64,000 bases of DNA from Cryphonectria parasitica EP155 (GCF_011745365.1 NW_024468914.1:642001-706000); one strand, 5' to 3'; positions 1 to 12,549 are shown, counted from the stretch's first letter. Notes: a model not told the origin generated them from the letters alone. Numbers and translations: made by a program.

Positions 1-2617
1 GCCGTCACCGCCCTTGATTTTGACTCATTCGAGGTGGTCATAAGGGATGTAAAGGGCATCAGCAAGGGGTATGTCAAATGGCTTCCGAAATAGACCTCCC
101 ACGAAGTAAACATGAAGAAAAAGAGAAGAAGAAGAAACCTTGTCAATGCGGGCACATGTGTATGAGCAAGACAAGCAACAATAAAAGCAAAAGAAAACTA
201 CTTGATGATGTTGGTTCTAAGAGTGTTCTGTCATCTAGTGCCACTTTCTCCTCCGTCTCCTCCGCTGAACTTGAGAAAGAGTAAGCTCAGCGACACGACA
301 CTTCGCAAGCAGTCATCACATAGGCTAATTGCTTGGGCAGGAAGGAGAAAGCAACAGCAGGCGTCTTCGGACGACCGTTTGGCACGAACGAGGCCATCGA
401 TATTGTGGCGGACATCTACCATGGCGTGAGTTGGGCGCATTCCAGTCTTCCCCAGGTCCACCGGGAGTCCCCACTGACAGCCCACAGTTCGTTTTCTGGT
501 CCATCCTCACTAGCCTGGGTGTGTTGGTCTGGTGTAAGTTCCACTACTCACCCACCGTCCACATGGGCTGCATGGATCAGAGCCGCTGACCTGGTATCGC
601 TACAGTCTTCCCATTATGGTATATGGGTATCTCGGGATTCGAGGCTGCCATCATGGGCACTATCTCGCCCTTCCTCCTGGGCATCTCGCCGTTGAGGACG
701 CTGATCATACGGAACCTGCGGACAGTCCACCTGCTATCCCTTTCCGGTCTGCTCGCCTTCCTCGTTACTGATCCTGTTGCCCGTCTTGGTACCGTCACTT
801 TTGCCGTCACTATGCAGTGTCTGGGTTGGTCGGCCACTTTCTACTCTGAATCTGTCCACGAAGGGCGACTCGAGTCCAAGATCCTCGCATTCCTCGTGGG
901 TTTGCTCATGTCCACCATCGTCAAGTTCATGTGGTGGACCAATAACCCTATCTGGCCTATCATGCATGCTGCCAACGGAGGGTGGAACTTCACCGGTTTC
1001 GCACTGGCCATTCCTGCCGCTTTGAGATTCACGCGCCGCGGAGCCCTTAATACGGGCAACGCCGAATCGTTGAGGGACGGCTCCGTGCTGCTGGCCGCCT
1101 GTAGCATTGGTGGGCTAATGTTTGGTCTGCACTCCCTGCTCTCCGACACCAGCACCATGATTTTATGGGTTTGGGACGGCTATCCCATCCGTGGCCCGAC
1201 TGCAAATACGTCAGCCTGGTACACTATCTTTGCCATGACAGGAGGAATCCTCCTTGGACTCTTTCGGCCGCAGCTTGTCAGCTCTTACGGCTTCTATGGT
1301 ATCGGCTGCGTGGGTGCTGCGGTCCTGACCTACTTCCACCACTGGTTCGGCTACTTCGGGGCTCTCACAGCAGCCACCTTTCTCATGGCGGTATCATTTC
1401 CTATCATCAGCAATGCCTCCAAGAAAAGTCCCGCTTCGACGTTCGGAACGGGCTTCTTCATCTATAACATCATGCTGCTCTTTCACGTCTGGGTCGTTGC
1501 ATACGCTTTCGTCCCCGGCGGGCCGCTCGTCCGTGAACACACTGACTGGGTGATGATGACCACGTGGCTGCTCATCGGTGCTGGCGTGCTCGACATCAAC
1601 AACATCAAGAATAGCCGGCGCGCAGGAAAGCGGCCCGTCACGACCTCCGCTCCCAAGCCGCACAGGACCTACCACTTGGCTTCTCTTGGCGTGCTCAACC
1701 TGCTCTTCCTGGGCGCGGCATTCCTGCGCTTCCCTACCAACGATTATAAGCCTTATCACCCTGACGAGAACCTCATTACGGCAGGCATCTGGACGATCCA
1801 CTTCTCGCTGGACAACGACATGTGGTCGTCTGAGATTCGGATGCGTGACCTCATCAAGGAGATGGAGCTGGACGTCGTCGGTCTGCTGGAGAGTGACAAC
1901 CAGCGCATTATTATGGGCAACCGCGACACTACTCAATATCTTGCCGAGGATCTCGGCATGTACGTCGATTACGGCCCTGGTCCTAACAAGCACACTTGGG
2001 GCTCTGCGCTCCTCTCCAAATTTCCAATCGTCAACTCGACGCACCACCTCCTGCCCAGTCCTGTGGGCGAGCTTGCGCCCGCTATTCATGCGACCATTGA
2101 AGCGTACGGTCAGCTGGTCGACGTCTTCGTGTTCCACTCGGGCCAGGAAGAGGACCCCGAAGACAGAAGGCTGCAGACAGAATATCTGTCCAACCTGATG
2201 GGGACTGTGACGAACCGACCTGCCATCCTGCTGTCATACCTTGTGACAAAGCCCGGCGAGGGTAACTACAAGACATACGTCTCGGAGATTTCAGGTATGC
2301 ACGACATCGATCCGACAGACTGGGACAGGTGGTGCGAATATATCTTATACAAGGGCCTTCATCGCGTTGGGTACGCGCGTGTAAGCCGGAGCACCATTAC
2401 CGATACCGAGCTTCAAGTCGGTAAATTCGTGGTGCCGCGCTCGGAGGAGGAGCTGGTGAGGGCTCAACAGCAGGACGAGGTTGTGCGGGATAAGAGGGTG
2501 GGAGAGGCGGAGGTGCCAGAAGGCGCAAGATTCCCTGCCCTATTCAAGGGCGAAGGTGTAAGGGGCCATCGATACCATGTTTTCAATGGGCCGAGGTATT
2601 TTGGCGGGCAGAGGTAA
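1..2617 (+). CDS. CWH43: CWH43-type GPI-anchor ceramide remodelling protein, 3' part
   Basis: Partial gene entering from the left edge. Exons read as 1-68, 341-425, 488-533 and 606-2617, and the phases match at all three junctions (donors GTATGT, GTGAGT, GTAAGT; acceptors CAG, CAG, CAG). Joined, they give 736 residues plus the stop. Seen: many hydrophobic segments in the first half, including the block WFFPLWYMGISGFEA across the last junction, then a soluble C-terminal half with LDVVGLLESDN and DWDRWCEYILYKG blocks typical of the PGAP2-interacting / endonuclease-phosphatase-like part of Cwh43. Known for the family: an ER/Golgi membrane protein that replaces the diacylglycerol of GPI anchors with ceramide, so it affects cell-wall protein sorting. 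Inferred: the missing N-terminus is the FRAG1/DRAM/PGAP2-like membrane domain upstream of the window. No breaks were seen. Confidence 0.9.
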
Positions 2618-3975
2618 TAGGAGAAGTAGGTGGTTAATGAAGTGAGGAGAGAATGGTAAGTATGGGGCTGAACTGTAATGAGGTGCGCTACAGCAAGAAG
2701 GAGGACGCACAGGCCTAGTGAGTCATTGGGCCTCGCACAGAAAGGCCTTCAATTGTTTCCTGGTTACTTTGTATGCATGTTGAGATGCATTATGCATAAT
2801 GACTTGATTTCACGACAAGTGAGAAAAATCTGTAAAGATTATAATGATGATTTCCTCTTTGTACTTTGTAGCACATGATGATGTTTGCAAAATTGTTTTG
2901 ACCGAGCCATTAAGCCGATTAACAAGCCCATCCAGTGGTCACAGCCCTGTGTCTCTGCTCTGACTTATAAATGCATCGTCAACACTCCACAGCAAGCTGT
3001 TTGTTAATGCCTTTCAGTGCTTTTAGATGACTCCGTGTACACATGACTTGGACCAGACTGCTAGTCACGCTGCTGAAATCCGTCAACAGCCCAACCATTG
3101 CACTGGGAAGAACAATTCGAACTCTCGAGCCTGGCACTCTTAGCACGTGAGGCTTGCCGAACCAAAATTGCTGGCGAAGGGCTGCTTGGAGGTTTTCGAC
3201 GTGCTGAGGAACTATGGCAACCGTCTCTGAAGAAAAGGAGAGAAAAAAAAAAGAAAAAAAAGGACCCCGAATGTATGTCAACGTACTGTGAAATCCCCCT
3301 CAGCATTCTCAGCTTGTAGCAAATGCTGCTGATGGGCCTTCACTTTGTCCTGACCGCCGCCACCTTGTCTCTCACGGCACCTGCATCTCGAGTCTGCAGG
3401 GAGCGTGAGTTTATATTTTCCTAACAAAGCAGTCAGAAGTCAGTACTTACTAAACCCTTTCCAGTTTCAATCGCACCTTACCCCAACAAGAATGCCCCCC
3501 TCCCCCTCCCTCCCCCCACCACTATGTCGGAATTGGCTTCAGCGTGGGGATGACAGGAGGGATGACGAGACCCCCATGGGGCACAGTGCTCTGGAGGAAA
3601 GGCCGAGCGCAGCAAGGCGGGTTTAGAAACCCCGGCGGTGATCGGTAATCATATTTGTTCTGCAGTGGGAGTTATCACAGTATTAGGTACAGTGAGATGG
3701 CATTGATGCATGGCTGGCGCGTGCTCATGCTCTTGTCCCGCGTCCAACCGAGCCGCTCGCAACTTGTGTGTTAGGTTAAGAAGTCGATTGTCAGAGCAAA
3801 AAGGGGACGGCACCCCGGGGTTACGATTGTGATGTCGTCTTCTCTTTACCTCTCGGGCTTCATTGGCTCGGGTTTCAGTGGCTTGGTATTCTCTCTTGTC
3901 AACAGTCAACACCTCTAACAGGGATTCACAGACACCCATAGTTGGAGGTTCAAAGAGTCGGGTAGACGATTCATC
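2618..3975. other. Intergenic, between CWH43 and the P450 gene
   Basis: Holds the CWH43 3' flank and the P450 promoter. There are short homopolymer runs (an A-rich tract near 3240-3260, C-rich near 3495-3520). The small open frames have no recognisable domain and no coding-like composition, and I see no gene here. Confidence 0.6.
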
Positions 3976-5775
3976 ATGGCTGATACCAACCTTTTACGAA
4001 TTTCCGTTCTCTCATGGCTGGGCCTGTTCGTCAGTGCCGGTGTGCTCTATGTGAGTTCTCCCTCCTGGGGAATTAGAAAGGGGGGGGAATCAACACTAAT
4101 GACCTCTTGTTCTCCTTTTTATATAGTCTACCGCCGTGGTCCTGTACCGGCTCTTCCTGCACCCGCTATCGTCCCATCCGGGCCCTCTCCTCGCAAGGAG
4201 CACCGATCTGTACCAGCTCTGGCATTCTTATCGAGGAGACCGGCACCTTGAGCTCTGGCGTCTGCACCAGAGGTATGGACCCGTGGTGCGGATCGGGCCT
4301 GACAGCCTCTCCTTCAACACGTCGTCGTCGCTCAAGGAGATCTATGGTTTCAAGTCCAACGTGCGCAAGGCCCAGTTTTACGATGCCTTTGTCCACCCGG
4401 CACCCAACACGCACAACTGCCGCGACAGGCAGCTGCACGCGCGCAAGAGACGGGTCATGGCACATGCGTTCAGTGACGGCGCAATCAAGGAGATGGAGAG
4501 GTATATACTGGCCAATATCAGGACCTTTTGTGAGGGCATCGGCGCTGGGTCGCGTGTGGGGGATAACAAGGGCTGGACGAGCCCCAAGTGTATGAGCGAC
4601 TGGTTCAGCTGGTTGAGTATGGACATCCTCGGCGACCTGTGCTTTGGCAAGGCGTTCCACATGCTGGAGAAGGAGGACAACCGCTTCGCCATCGACCTGG
4701 TCAGCACCGCGGCGCACAGGCACCTGATTGTGAGTCGAGCTCTTATTCTTATCTTTTGTCCCCCTTGTGTTATCATCTTCATCATCATCGTCATCGACTG
4801 CCAACAGGGCTAACCATGCGTGCTCATGTTCAGTGCGGAACAATGCCTATCCTCAACACCCTCTCTCTGGACCGGCTCTTGTTTCCTAACATCGCGGCCG
4901 GGCGTGCGCGGTACATGGCCTACAGCCGCGCACAGCTGACAGAGCGCACAAAGCTGGGTGACGAGACAGATCGCCGCGACTTCTTCTACCACCTCCTCAA
5001 GGCGCGCGACCCGGAGACGGGGCTCGGGTTTTCGACGCCGGAGCTGTGGGGCGAGTCGAACCTGCTCATCATCGCGGGCAGCGACACAACGTCGACGGCG
5101 CTGGCGGCGACGCTGTTCTATCTCGTGCGCAGCCCGGATGCGCTACGCAAGGTCGTGGCTGAGATTAGGCAGAGGTTTACCGATGTCGAGGAGATCAGGC
5201 AGGGGGCGGCGCTCAACAGCTGCACGTACCTGCGCGCCTGCATCGACGAGGCGATGCGCATGTCACCCTCCGTGGGCGGCATCGTCCCGCGCGAGGTCCT
5301 CGCGGGCGGCATGACCATCGACGGCGTGCATGTGCCCGAGGGCACGGTCGTGGGCGTCCCCCACTACGCAATCCACCACAATGCAGACTACTTTCCTGAG
5401 CCGTTCAGGTATGTTCCAGAAAGATGGATTGCTGGGTCCAAACTGCCATCATCGACATTGTCATCAGGAGGTGTGATGGTGGGCGAGACGGACGTGGCGA
5501 CTGCGCAGGGAGCTTTCTGCCCGTTCAGCATCGGGCCCAGGGGATGCATCGGCAAGGGGCTCGCGTATGTCGAGATGACAATGACGCTGGCGCGTACGCT
5601 GTGGCTCTACGATGTGAGACGGGCCGAGGGCATTATTGACCCGGCTGAGGGCGGTAAGAGTGGCGCTGAATGGGGACGCGACAGGAGGGATGAAATGCAG
5701 CTTGTTGATACTTTCACTAGCTGGAAGGAGGGCGTGATGGTCGACTTCAGGAGGAGGGAAGAAGAGGAGACCTGA
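3976..5775 (+). CDS. Cytochrome P450 monooxygenase
   Basis: Three exons, 3976-4050, 4127-4729 and 4834-5775, give 539 residues. Seen: an N-terminal membrane anchor (about residues 7-35), a proline-rich hinge (LHPLSSHPGPLLA), the I-helix oxygen-activation motif AGSDTTS (about 307-313), the K-helix ExxR (E365 to R368) and the heme loop FSIGPRGCIG with the iron-ligand cysteine near residue 464. All family-defining residues are present, so it looks functional. Known: microsomal fungal P450s oxidise small molecules using electrons from cytochrome P450 reductase. The sequence around FYDAFVHPAPNTHNCRD resembles fungal enzymes annotated as benzoate 4-monooxygenase-like or isotrichodermin hydroxylase-like, but the substrate cannot be told from sequence. 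It has no obvious biosynthetic partner genes next to it. Both introns have normal GTGAGT donors. Confidence 0.9.
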
Positions 5776-7018
5776 AAGGGCGTTCAATGTATAAGCTCAG
5801 CCTGTTGAGCAGATTCTGGTCAGGATATGAAGGTAGCATCACTACCTCCAGCCAAAGAATGAAATAAATTGTTGTTGATAAAAGAAATGAAGTTGTCGGT
5901 AAGCAAACAAAGACAAGAGAAGAAAAGACCTCCGGGGCAAGTTGGCTTTGGCAAGAGTCCCCTGTTGATCGTTCCTTCCTGCCCACAAACTTTGAACGGA
6001 TGAGACGATGCAACGACCATTACTCGTTCCTACCACTTGGTAGAGTGACAGACAAACATAGTAGGTTCTTTCAAGTTCACCTTACCCCTGCGAACCACCA
6101 CTTGGCGCTCCAGTCAGATTGAGCATCATAGCCGTGCCAGAGCTGCTTCGTTCGGCGTTCGCATTGGGAGGGGGAAATCAATGCCGAGGATATCCACCAT
6201 CTGCGTCACGAGGACAGCCATATGTGGAATCCCTGCTTGTCACCAAGTACTCAAATGGTTAGCCCCTACCCCATGAACACTGTGGGGAATCCCTGACTTG
6301 CAAGCGAACGCAACGTACTATAGTACCATCGTAAATTCCCGACGACGACGACGATTACGAAGTCACTTGACCCAGGTTACTTGGTTTGTTGGCACGGCCT
6401 TCTTGAACCCTCATGCCATTATGTTGGGGTCAAAGTCGAGCTAAACCATAGCCTTGAAAGGCATATCCTGATGACTCCATAATTACCTCGGGGATGCTGG
6501 AGCCGGCGGATATATTCACCCTCATGCTTCTCGGTCCCTCCCAGTCCTCGCCTCCGCTCCACCACCAAAGCCGGCACCAATTCCGGATCGTGACATCCTG
6601 CTAGGAAACCTTTCATTGAAGCGCATGCAGCTCATTGCAGGAAGAATCCCGTCAATTTGGGTCAGGTCCCCGGCGGCATGTGTCGATCAGCTCGGTCCAA
6701 TCCGACCCTGCTCGACTAGTCAACCGTCACGTACACGTCTGTGGTAGCATCGAGCACGGAGGGCAGCTTGGTGGTGGCGATAGCTTTCTTTTCGAGAGGT
6801 TGCTTGGCTCCATCTCGATGGCGCTTTGAGGCATGGTCAGAATGTAACAGCAATATGAATTCCATGCCTCCTCCCGCGGCCTTAAGAAGAGGCGAAAACC
6901 CTTTCGCAGGTCAATGGGTTTTCTCCTGCAAGGCAACCTCCAGCTTGGCTCATTTTTGTTCCCCAACCCCTCTTTCAGAACGTTCGATTTTGAGTTCTCA
7001 GGAGCCGGGCAATACATC
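5776..7018. other. Intergenic, between P450 and GH5 genes
   Basis: About 1.2 kb that must contain the GH5 promoter. Short frames here have no recognisable domain and no splice logic. I see no gene or clear repeat. Confidence 0.55.
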
Positions 7019-8487
7019 ATGAGGATCATCATCTCCATGTTCGGCCTCCTCGGCCTGGCCTCGGCCGCGTCCTGGCCCAATGGCCCCTTCACTACATCTG
7101 GCGCTTCCATTCTCGACGCCTCCGGTAATACTGTCAAGTATGCCGGCGCGAACTGGCCCGGAGCTGCGGACGTCATGATCCCAGAGGGCTTGCAATACCA
7201 GTCTGTTGCCAGCATTGTTGCGAAGCTTAAGGAGGCTGGCATGAACGTCATCCGCCTGACGTACGCGATCGAGCTCATCGACCAGATCTACGAGAACGGC
7301 GGCGTGGATGTGCCAATCTCGACGGCTTTCGTCGAGGCCCTGGGCGAAACAAACGGCACAGCTGTGTATGAGGAGGTGCTGGCGGCCAACCCTTCATTTT
7401 CGGCGGACATTACCCGCCTGGAGGTCAGTGATAGTCAAACCATATCATTCGAACAAAGCGATTGAGGCACGGCGGAAGAACAAAGACATTTGCATCTCGA
7501 TGTAGGGCGTCAGTGGCTAACATGTAAAAATCTGTTTATGACTCTATAGATCTTCGACGCCATCGCTGAGGAGTGTGCTGCCAACGAGATTTATGTCCAC
7601 CTCGACAATCACATGTCAAAGGGCGAGTGGTGCTGCAGCGAGACCGATGGGAATGCCTGGTGGGGGGACACATACTTTTCCATTGCGAACTGGACACGCG
7701 GTATCGCATATATGGCTGATCACGTATGCACTTCCCACATCCCGTCTCCCCCCTTTTTTTCTTCTTCTTCTGTTCTTCATCTTGCCTAACCTCCTGAATG
7801 ATTGGCTAACGCCCCCCTGTTTCTCTCGCCCAGGGACAATCATGGACCGCTCTCACGTCCATGTCACTCCGCAACGAGCCGCGCGAGCCTCTCGACAACA
7901 CCACGCTGGACGATGATACTTACAACTGGGAGTACTGGTATACCTACGTGAAGGAGGGCGCAGCAGCCATCAACGACGCGAATCCCGACCCCCTCATCTT
8001 CCTCTCGGGCCTGAGTTACGACACGTACCTCACGCCCATCGTAGAGAAGACGGCCCTAACCCCCGGCACCGGCACCTTCTCCTTCTCCGACTTCCCAGCC
8101 GACAAGATAGTCCTCGAGATCCACAACTACGATAACAGCGCTACCGACTGCTCCTCTCTCGAGAGCGCCCTGCTCACCGACGGCTTCGAGGCCATGGACA
8201 CGAGTGACTCGGCCTACAACCACTTCCCCGTCGTGCTGACCGAGTGGGGCTTCCTCATGGACGAAACCACCTGGGAGGAGCCCTACACCCAGTGCCTGGC
8301 CGAGTGGCTGCCCACCAACAGCGCCGGCTGGATGATCTGGGTCCTCGCCGGCAGCTACTATATCCGGAGCGGGACACAGGACTATGACGAGACCTGGGGG
8401 CTCTTGACGCACGACTGGAGCGAGTGGCGCAACCCGACGTATGTAAATGAGAGTTTCATCCCGATGGTGAGCGCCACGGTCGCATGA
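7019..8487 (+). CDS. Secreted glycoside hydrolase family 5 (cellulase-like)
   Basis: Three exons, 7019-7423, 7550-7723 and 7834-8487, all joined in phase 0, give 410 residues. The ATG at 7019 is preferred because it opens directly into a signal peptide (MRIIISMFGLLGLASA) followed by the mature start near ASWPNGPF. The open frame extends upstream, but that extension would bury the signal peptide. Seen: the GH5 acid/base motif SLRNEP (Glu about 208) and the nucleophile motif LTEWG (Glu about 330), plus WDTYF-like and aromatic-rich subsite regions. Known: GH5 enzymes are retaining TIM-barrel glycosidases acting on beta-linked glucans or mannans. Inferred: an extracellular enzyme for plant or fungal wall polysaccharides. 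No carbohydrate-binding module is visible, and the exact substrate and subfamily are unresolved. Confidence 0.85.
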
Positions 8488-8553
8488 AAAGAAGAAACCC
8501 ATGGGAAACCCAGCCGCCTGTATGTCTGTATGTCTAAGTTGGAAAGAGTGTAA

Positions 8554-10671
8554 TCAAATCCCATGTTGAACCAATGAACCTGGCCTTTGTCTGCATAGGC
8601 GTGGCCCAAACAATTTCCATGCACGCAGCAGGTACGAACAGTGTAAAGAGCGACTGATCATCTGTCGTCTGATAAACCAGTTGAAATTCAGATGACTACA
8701 AAAGAGAGGGTATTCACATTTCGAGTCCTCCAATTGCTTGCGCCCCGACCTTCGTACTAAGAGTTCCTTTTCCTGCGCCTTCAACGTCTCAGCCTCCTCC
8801 AACCGGCCTTGGCTCTCATATATCTCCGCTAGGTTGCTCATGCTCAACAGGGTCTCAGGGTGGTCTGCCCCAAGTTTCACCTTTCTTATTCCCATTACAT
8901 TCACCCCCAACTTCTCAGCCTCGTCCCACCGGCCTTGTCTCTTGTAAGTTGATACCAGACTGGCAATACTTCTCAATGTTTCAGGGTGGTCTACCCCAAA
9001 TTTCATTCTCCTCGTTTCCATCACCTGCACCCCCAATTTCTCAGCCTCATCACACTGGCCCTGTCTCCTGTATGTTGATGCCACACTGGCCATGCTTCTC
9101 AGCGTTTCCAGGTGGTCTGCCCCAAGCGTCAACTTTCTCATTTCTACTACATTCACCCCCAATCTTTCAGCCTCGTCCCACCGGCCCTGCCACCTGTATA
9201 TTGATGCCAGACTAGCAATGCTTCTCATCGTTTCAGGGTGGTCTGCCCCGAATTTTACCCTTCTAATCTCCATCACCTGCATCCCCAGCTTTTCAGCTCA
9301 GCGTACCTCAGCGCTAGCTGAGATTTGCCAGCACCGCCCACTCCGCAGATGGCAACTGCATGTGCAACACTTGTATCATTGCGTTGCTTCCGCGGCTTCC
9401 GCAGTTTCTCTTCAATTTCTTTCCACAGCTCATCGCGCTGTGTATAGATTTGAACAGTCTCGAACGGGACGACATAGTGATGCTTCGTGGGCCTGGACAA
9501 AGGGTCCGTGATCTCAACGAGCTTTGAGAGCACCTTCCGATAACTCTCGTCTCTTGACCCAAACTTGAGCAGGAAGTTTTCACCGACCAGGGGGACATTT
9601 ACGACCCCTGGCCTGTCATATGTTGCAGATCCTCACGAACACACTGGAATCGCTGTCAGCCCTTTCCGCCCTGGTACAAGAGATCCACGTACGAATTGTT
9701 CCCATTGTATGAACCACAATCGGAGGATCTGCGTTGGACGCTGCTCGAAAAAGTTGAAGACGCGTAGCTTCTCATGATGAATCTCTGAGAACTCGCTGTG
9801 TAGGTTTAGGAGCCCAGTTGAATCATATTTCACTTCAGCAAAGATTGACGGATGGGAACCGAGTGGTCAGAGAGCTTGCGCCGCCAGTCGGCCCCACGCA
9901 CTGTAGCTTGACCCGCGATGTGGCGTACCTAAGAAAATGATTGCCATGGTACTTTCGGCAATGTAGCTAAGGCCTTGACGCAGATGTGCTCGAACAAGTG
10001 CCTACTACTGTTAGCTTCACCCTATTCGAGAGAATCTTATTTCTACGTACCTGCTTGACCACGAGGCCCCCATAGCTGTATCCCACAAAGACCAGGCTTC
10101 TGCTTTGTTCCTGAAACCGAGGTCATTAATTTTGCTCCAAAGTTGTATCCATTTCTGAACCTCACCTGCGCGGACCGCGGAATTTCTCGGATGGCATCTG
10201 GTAAGACGTGTGTGAACCGCATCTCTCTTCCAATATGAGTCGTAATTGTAAGGAAAGATGCGAACAGCTTTGTGCGTCTCGAGAGAGAAAATCGTAAGAA
10301 GAAAGTCGCTAAGGTTCACGTATCGCTCACTCGGCAGGGTGGATTCAGATGCACGTGCTGTCGTTGCGGTTCTGCTTGCTTGCCATGTCGTGTCGGGATT
10401 TGATCCGAGTCCATGGATGAAAATAATACTACGAAAATCAGCATCTTCCTTGCGTTGTAGCCAGTAAGCGATGGGTTGTTTCTTGCCTGTGGACGTACTC
10501 ATTTCCATTTGCCAGGGTCGGCGAGCTGCCGCTGTATACCTGGACGAGTCCAAATCTTGATTTGGGCGCCTGGGCAGGGTTGCGCCGCGTCGGTATTTCT
10601 TTTGTGTTCAGATGAAAGATTGTTGCGGTGATGGGGATCAGGAGGAGAAAAGAATACACGTAGGGGTCCAT
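8554..10671 (-). pseudogene. Decayed NLR-type gene: serine-esterase-like hydrolase, NB-ARC, TPR
   Basis: Reading right to left: an alpha/beta-hydrolase domain with FIHGLGSNPDTTW (about 10400), the nucleophile elbow FVGYSYGGLVVKQ (about 10065) and IIFLGTPHRGS (about 9930); then SKLVEITDPLSRP leading to an NB-ARC P-loop CGVGGAGKSQLALRYA (about 9320-9370); then TPR repeats. This is the layout of fungal SesB-like/NB-ARC/TPR receptors. It is broken. The hydrolase changes frame between about 10225 and 10195, and only the alternative frame leads through a good intron (about 10167 down to 10113) into the GYSYGG block. There is an in-frame TGA at 9869-9867. At about 9300 the P-loop runs straight into the first TPR in a different frame, so the rest of the nucleotide-binding domain is missing. 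Known: intact relatives act in heterokaryon incompatibility or immunity-like cell death. Inferred: non-functional here. Confidence 0.8.
8788..9292 (-). repeat. Four 126-bp TPR-coding tandem repeats
   Basis: The motif coding for DEAEKLG recurs at about 8788, 8914, 9040, 9166 and 9292, exactly 126 bases apart, giving four full 42-residue kinesin-light-chain-type TPR units (consensus LGADHPETLRSMASLASTY...QGRWDEAE). The units are very similar to each other at DNA level. Such near-identical repeats are typical of fungal NLRs, where repeat number changes by unequal recombination. Confidence 0.85.
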
Positions 10672-11033
10672 GGCCAGTCATGCCAAGGTGAAGCAAGGGT
10701 GATTTGATGGTAATCAATGGTCGTAAATGGTAGCTGTTCCCCGAGTGAGTCGACCCCGCTCGACCAGGATATTGTGCCTTCCGCGTGCCTGGAGCTTGTT
10801 TGCTTCAGTTGACTCGACACTGATACGGGAAAATAAATGGAGATGGTGCACTGGAGGTAGGCGTGTATCCGCCTATAGCGCAGCTTATCGATGGATTACA
10901 AGGTGTTGAAACGTCACAGCTGAAGAGCAAAGGAAAACCGGCATGCCACGACAGCTTGCAGCTCACTGCTTACTTGGATGCAATATCAATGCTGGATAGA
11001 CAAGGGTAGACCACATTTACAACACGATGATGA
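10672..11033. other. Short intergenic spacer
   Basis: Upstream flank of the NLR relic and 3' flank of the DUF6601-like gene. No gene, repeat or RNA was recognised. Confidence 0.5.
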
Positions 11034-11831
11034 TCATAATATCCCCACGCCTCCAGAGCTCTGATGCATAGAGGACAAGATCAGAGACAGGGTCCCAAAG
11101 ACAAATACCAGTGGTGCAGCGTATTTCTGGATGTACTCCGCAATCTGCCAGTTTTCATCCTTGTGAGAGACAGGAAACCGGTAGTTGTTGAACGTAAACG
11201 GGAAGACAACCTGGACCACGCGAATGATTCGGACCGCCCAGTTCAACCTGGTCAGCCGAGATTGGCCAAAATGATACCGGTGGGAGACATCTTCGTCTAG
11301 GATCGAGCGGAATGGTCTGATGAACTTCTGGAAACGGTAGAATGAGACATGTCTTGGCAAGAGGTTGGACTTGTGTGCGATGATGAAGTCGGACTCGTGG
11401 CGTATAAGAAGGCTGTAGCTGCGCAAAAATCCAAGAGAAGCCCGACGCTTGTCGTACCTTTTATGTGTCACTTGTAGGCGGGAACCATGGTCCTGCCAGA
11501 CTTGGTGGTTGAGGAGATAGTCGGGAAGAGGTTTGACGTAGATGGTTCTGTAGTGACGCACAAGGTGGAGCTTTGGGTTCTCAGTGACCACGACGGTACG
11601 CCTTCTCAGTAAGTGCTTGTGGAGGGGATCAATGTGAGCCCCCGACTTCCGCGCTACCAGGTATAGGTAAGTATAGATTTCATCCAACAACTCCGTCTCT
11701 AGATCACTCGCAATACAGATATTCCAATCCTCTGGGCTGTCTTCGATGCCATGGCGAACGGCCAAGTCAGCTAGAGAATCGCGGTTCAGCTGATTCTCCA
11801 CCGCAAAGGGCACGCGTCCGTCTGTATTCAT
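11034..11831 (-). CDS. DUF6601-like fungal membrane protein
   Basis: Single exon, 265 residues, ATG at 11831. Seen: a mostly polar N-terminal half, blocks LGFLRSYSLLIRHESDF and SHRYHFGQSRLTRLNWA, then a hydrophobic stretch (RVVQVVFPFTF) and a C-terminal transmembrane segment (PLVFVFGTLSLILSS). These blocks resemble an uncharacterised fungal family (DUF6601) that often appears near HET or other fast-evolving genes. The biochemical role is unknown. It lies between the NLR relic and the HET gene, all on the minus strand, with separate promoters likely because spacing is several hundred bases. The frame is intact. Confidence 0.65.
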   Translation of the reverse strand: MNTDGRVPFAVENQLNRDSLADLAVRHGIEDSPEDWNICIASDLETELLDEIYTYLYLVARKSGAHIDPLHKHLLRRRTVVVTENPKLHLVRHYRTIYVKPLPDYLLNHQVWQDHGSRLQVTHKRYDKRRASLGFLRSYSLLIRHESDFIIAHKSNLLPRHVSFYRFQKFIRPFRSILDEDVSHRYHFGQSRLTRLNWAVRIIRVVQVVFPFTFNNYRFPVSHKDENWQIAEYIQKYAAPLVFVFGTLSLILSSMHQSSGGVGIL

Positions 11832-12549
11832 TGCTGGTGACGAATTGGTTCATTCATTGAAAACTCCACAGGGCAGGATGACTTGGCAAAAATTGACTTT
11901 GATAATGAATATGGTTACTGAGGTACTTAAGTACATAAAGGGGCAGGCTTGAAAGTGCAGGATATTGTTCCGTAACGGAGCAAAATTTTTGTCTGCCTGT
12001 CCTGCAGCTTGGGAATTCTAAAAATGCTGTACAGTCTGTGCTAAAACATGCAGTTTGATGCAAGCCTAACGCAACCCTGGCCCCCATTAGTTGCGATCAG
12101 CTCAGCTCAGTCTTTATCCTTGTTGCATAATTACAAGCAAGAAGTTCAGGCAGATCTCTCTGACGCAGCCTATGAATTGCTTGATCGTGAACAACGTCAT
12201 AATAAATAAATGATCAAAGGCCCTGAACGTCAGATTCAAATATATACCATACCATGTGATGAGTCCACGAACTTTCTAATGGACTGTCCGCACTGAATAC
12301 GTTCCATCAATAAATACGAACAGCATAAAAGATAGATCAACTACCTCATGTCGAACGAGCAACGGACATTGAGACGATTACAAGAAAGTGTCGAAAAAAT
12401 GACTATGAAGCTTTATTTCTTGTATCCGGTCTATCAGAAGGGCAGTTTCACGATTCAAGTATAGGCCGCAACACTGACAATATAATGTCTCAAATGCCTC
12501 AAATTTGCCCACACTCTCCTAAAGCTTTCACGACATGAGCTATAGTGCC
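11832..12549. other. Intergenic, AT-richer
   Basis: About 720 bases of moderately AT-rich DNA, holding the DUF6601-like promoter and the HET gene 3' flank. No open frame with recognisable content. Confidence 0.5.

Noticed and set aside
1394..2137. Long open frame on the minus strand inside CWH43
   Set aside because: It is antisense to a clearly conserved coding exon and has no domain.
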